In this document: piece after piece, positions 62,676 through 64,000 of the stretch
Layout of the letters: the number at the start of each line of letters is the position of its first letter
Position numbering within the stretch: position 1 is the stretch's first letter
NCBI RefSeq assembly: GCF_900187505.1
Contig: NZ_FYDL01000015.1
Span: 62,001-126,000 of the forward strand
DNA: 64,000 nucleotides
Source: Pseudomonas sp. Irchel s3h17
Lineage (GTDB): Bacteria > Pseudomonadota > Gammaproteobacteria > Pseudomonadales > Pseudomonadaceae
Direction of reading: 5' to 3'
The notes under the pieces: model-generated
Told to the model about the DNA's origin: nothing
Databases searched by the model: none
What the model saw: only the letters and a program-made list of their open reading frames with translations
Program-made: the position numbers and the translations under genes

Positions 62676-64000
62676 TCAGAAACTGTAGGTTCCCGTGACG
62701 ACCAGGCTGCGTGGCGCGCCCGGCTGGATCTGGTAAGCGCTGGTGGACGACTCGTAGTACGTCTTGTCGCTGATGTTATTCACCGCAGCACGCAAGTCCC
62801 AGTCCTTCTGACGGAACCCGGCCAGCGCATCCCAGCGGCCATAACCCGGCAGCACGGTGGTGTTGAGGTTGTCGGCGTAGCGGTCACCGACCAGGGTCAG
62901 GCCGGTCTCGGCGTACCAGCCCAACTCCGGCTTCCAGGTAATGAACAGGCTACCGTTGTGCTTGGCCACGTTGCTGATGCGTTTGCCTTCGAAGCCGTTG
63001 TTGTCTTTCTCGACGGTAGCGTCCTGAAAACCTACACCACCGCGTACGTACCAGTTACCGGTGATTTTCCCCGCCCCCGTCAGCTCGATACCCCTTGAGC
63101 GTTGCACGCCCGTGAGCAAGGTGATGGTGGGATCGTTCGGGTCGCTGGTGCGGCGGTTGTAGAGCTCGAGCTCGTAGATCGCCAGAGTGGTGCTCAAGCG
63201 GTCGTCGAGCCAGTCACTCTTCACACCGATTTCTTTCTGTTTGGTCAGCTCGGGGCTCAGGTCGTTGACGTTGGTGGTCACCCCTGGCGTGATGCCGATC
63301 AGACCGCCACCGACCGGCGAGAAGGTCTTGCTCCAGGACGCGTAGAACGAGTGGTTCTGCAGCGGCGTCCAGACCACGCCGAGTCGTGGGCTGGTGCTGT
63401 GGCTGTCACGGTCTTCGGAGATGTCCTTGAGTTGGTTGGTCGAGTCGACTTCGAAAGTGTCGTAGCGCACGCCGGCCAGCAGCTGCCATTGATCGTTCAG
63501 GCGCAGTTGGTCCTGCACGTAGAGGGCGCGGCTTTCAACTTCGGTGTGCGAGTCGCTGAAGACCTGCATGCGTCCGGTGTGGACGATGTTGCGGTCCGGG
63601 TTGTACAGGTCCAGTCCTGGCACGGGGCTGTTACCCGGTGGCGTGGTGGCCGCGTTGTACAACTTGGGGTCGCGGCGCTGGCTGCCCAGCTCAAGCCCGG
63701 TGAGCAAGCGGTGCTCGAGGCCGAAGGTGTCGAAACCGCCTTCGAGCTCAAGGTTGTTGAACACGTTGCGGGTGGTCAGGTCCTGCTGCCAGTGCTGGCG
63801 CACGACCTTGTTGGTCGCGGGATTGAAGTGGGTGACATAGGTGTTGTCGAAATCGCTGTTGAGCTTGAACACCCCGAGGGTGTGGCGCAGTTGCCAGTTG
63901 TCGGCAAGTTCATAGCTGAGTTTTGAGCGCAGGGATTGCGACTTGTCGTCGATGAAATCGTTGTCAGTGCCGTAGGTAGTATCGCGGCCCACGTCGGCGG
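62676..64000 (-). CDS. TonB-dependent siderophore receptor, C-terminal part (5' end outside window)
   Basis: Open frame from the right edge; about 441 visible residues, all beta-barrel: alternating strands (SLRSKLSYELADNWQLRHTL, RLGVVWTPLQNHSFYASWSK, LYNRRTSDPN) and the final strand ending YSF, the C-terminal Phe used for outer-membrane insertion. KTFSPVGGG, EIGVKSDWLDDRLSTTLAIY and AAVNNISDKTYYESS are typical of FpvA/FhuE-like receptors for ferric siderophores. Plug and TonB box lie to the right. Substrate unknown. Confidence 0.85.
   Translation of the reverse strand, partial: ADVGRDTTYGTDNDFIDDKSQSLRSKLSYELADNWQLRHTLGVFKLNSDFDNTYVTHFNPATNKVVRQHWQQDLTTRNVFNNLELEGGFDTFGLEHRLLTGLELGSQRRDPKLYNAATTPPGNSPVPGLDLYNPDRNIVHTGRMQVFSDSHTEVESRALYVQDQLRLNDQWQLLAGVRYDTFEVDSTNQLKDISEDRDSHSTSPRLGVVWTPLQNHSFYASWSKTFSPVGGGLIGITPGVTTNVNDLSPELTKQKEIGVKSDWLDDRLSTTLAIYELELYNRRTSDPNDPTITLLTGVQRSRGIELTGAGKITGNWYVRGGVGFQDATVEKDNNGFEGKRISNVAKHNGSLFITWKPELGWYAETGLTLVGDRYADNLNTTVLPGYGRWDALAGFRQKDWDLRAAVNNISDKTYYESSTSAYQIQPGAPRSLVVTGTYSF

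Overview
The window reads as chromosomal DNA of a Pseudomonas of the fluorescens/putida type. It is GC-rich, densely coding, and several blocks follow a gene order I recall from Pseudomonas aeruginosa: gshA - thioesterase - tex - ompR/envZ (amgRS) - rimK, hslR - hslO - pckA, fdhD - LysR - LysM - HAD - nudE - cysQ, and dctD - dctB - rmlC. The intergenic spaces carry Pseudomonas REP/REPIN elements of the GTGGCGAGGGAGCTTGCTCC type and of the TGTGGGAGCGGGCTTGCTCG type. These organism and synteny statements come from memory of the families, not from a search.

Layout. 1-8.6 kb: the tail of an AAA+ (sigma-54 activator-like) regulator, a MetQ-type binding protein, a small frameshifted gene, an AAA15/21-type ATPase, and an RND efflux operon with two membrane-fusion lipoproteins and one pump (TriABC-like). 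8.7-22.2 kb: a methyltransferase, then a sulfur block: MetI-MetN-MetQ transporter, an LLM flavin monooxygenase, two tandem SfnB/DszC-like flavoenzymes, a two-repeat Ig-like protein, the cystine transporter TcyN-TcyL-TcyJ, D-cysteine desulfhydrase, and serine acetyltransferase EpsC. Together these could take up methionine-like and organosulfur compounds and cystine, release sulfur oxidatively or by desulfhydration, and make cysteine. 22.5-37.3 kb: choline transporter BetT behind a long palindrome, GshA, a thioesterase, Tex, the OmpR/EnvZ pair with an unusually structured spacer, RimB-RimK, HslR, Hsp33 and PckA.

37.3-44.6 kb is more accessory: a DUF1493-like acyl-carrier-type protein, a Tle-like serine hydrolase with a small neighbour, a RecQ-family helicase, a 3-hydroxyacyl-CoA dehydrogenase with a hotdog thioesterase, and a glycine-zipper protein with an Asp/His/Arg-rich tail. 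44.6-56.7 kb: a molybdopterin oxidoreductase (FdhF/YdeP family) with FdhD and a LysR regulator, a BON-LysM protein, a HAD phosphatase, NudE-CysQ, an AT-richer lipoprotein, a thioesterase, the DctB-DctD two-component system and RmlC. 57-64 kb: a 970-residue kinase / M23-like / class III aminotransferase-fold fusion, the agmatine pathway genes aguB-aguA, a 66-residue protein, and the C-terminal part of a TonB-dependent receptor that runs off the window.

I found no rRNA, tRNA, CRISPR array, prophage or insertion sequence. The items most worth a second look are the triple fusion protein beside aguBA, the nested inverted-repeat element between ompR and envZ, the 220-bp fold-back element that wraps a REPIN between two T-runs at 43.6-43.9 kb, the degenerate AAA+ regulator at the left edge, and the frameshifted small gene at 1.7-1.9 kb.
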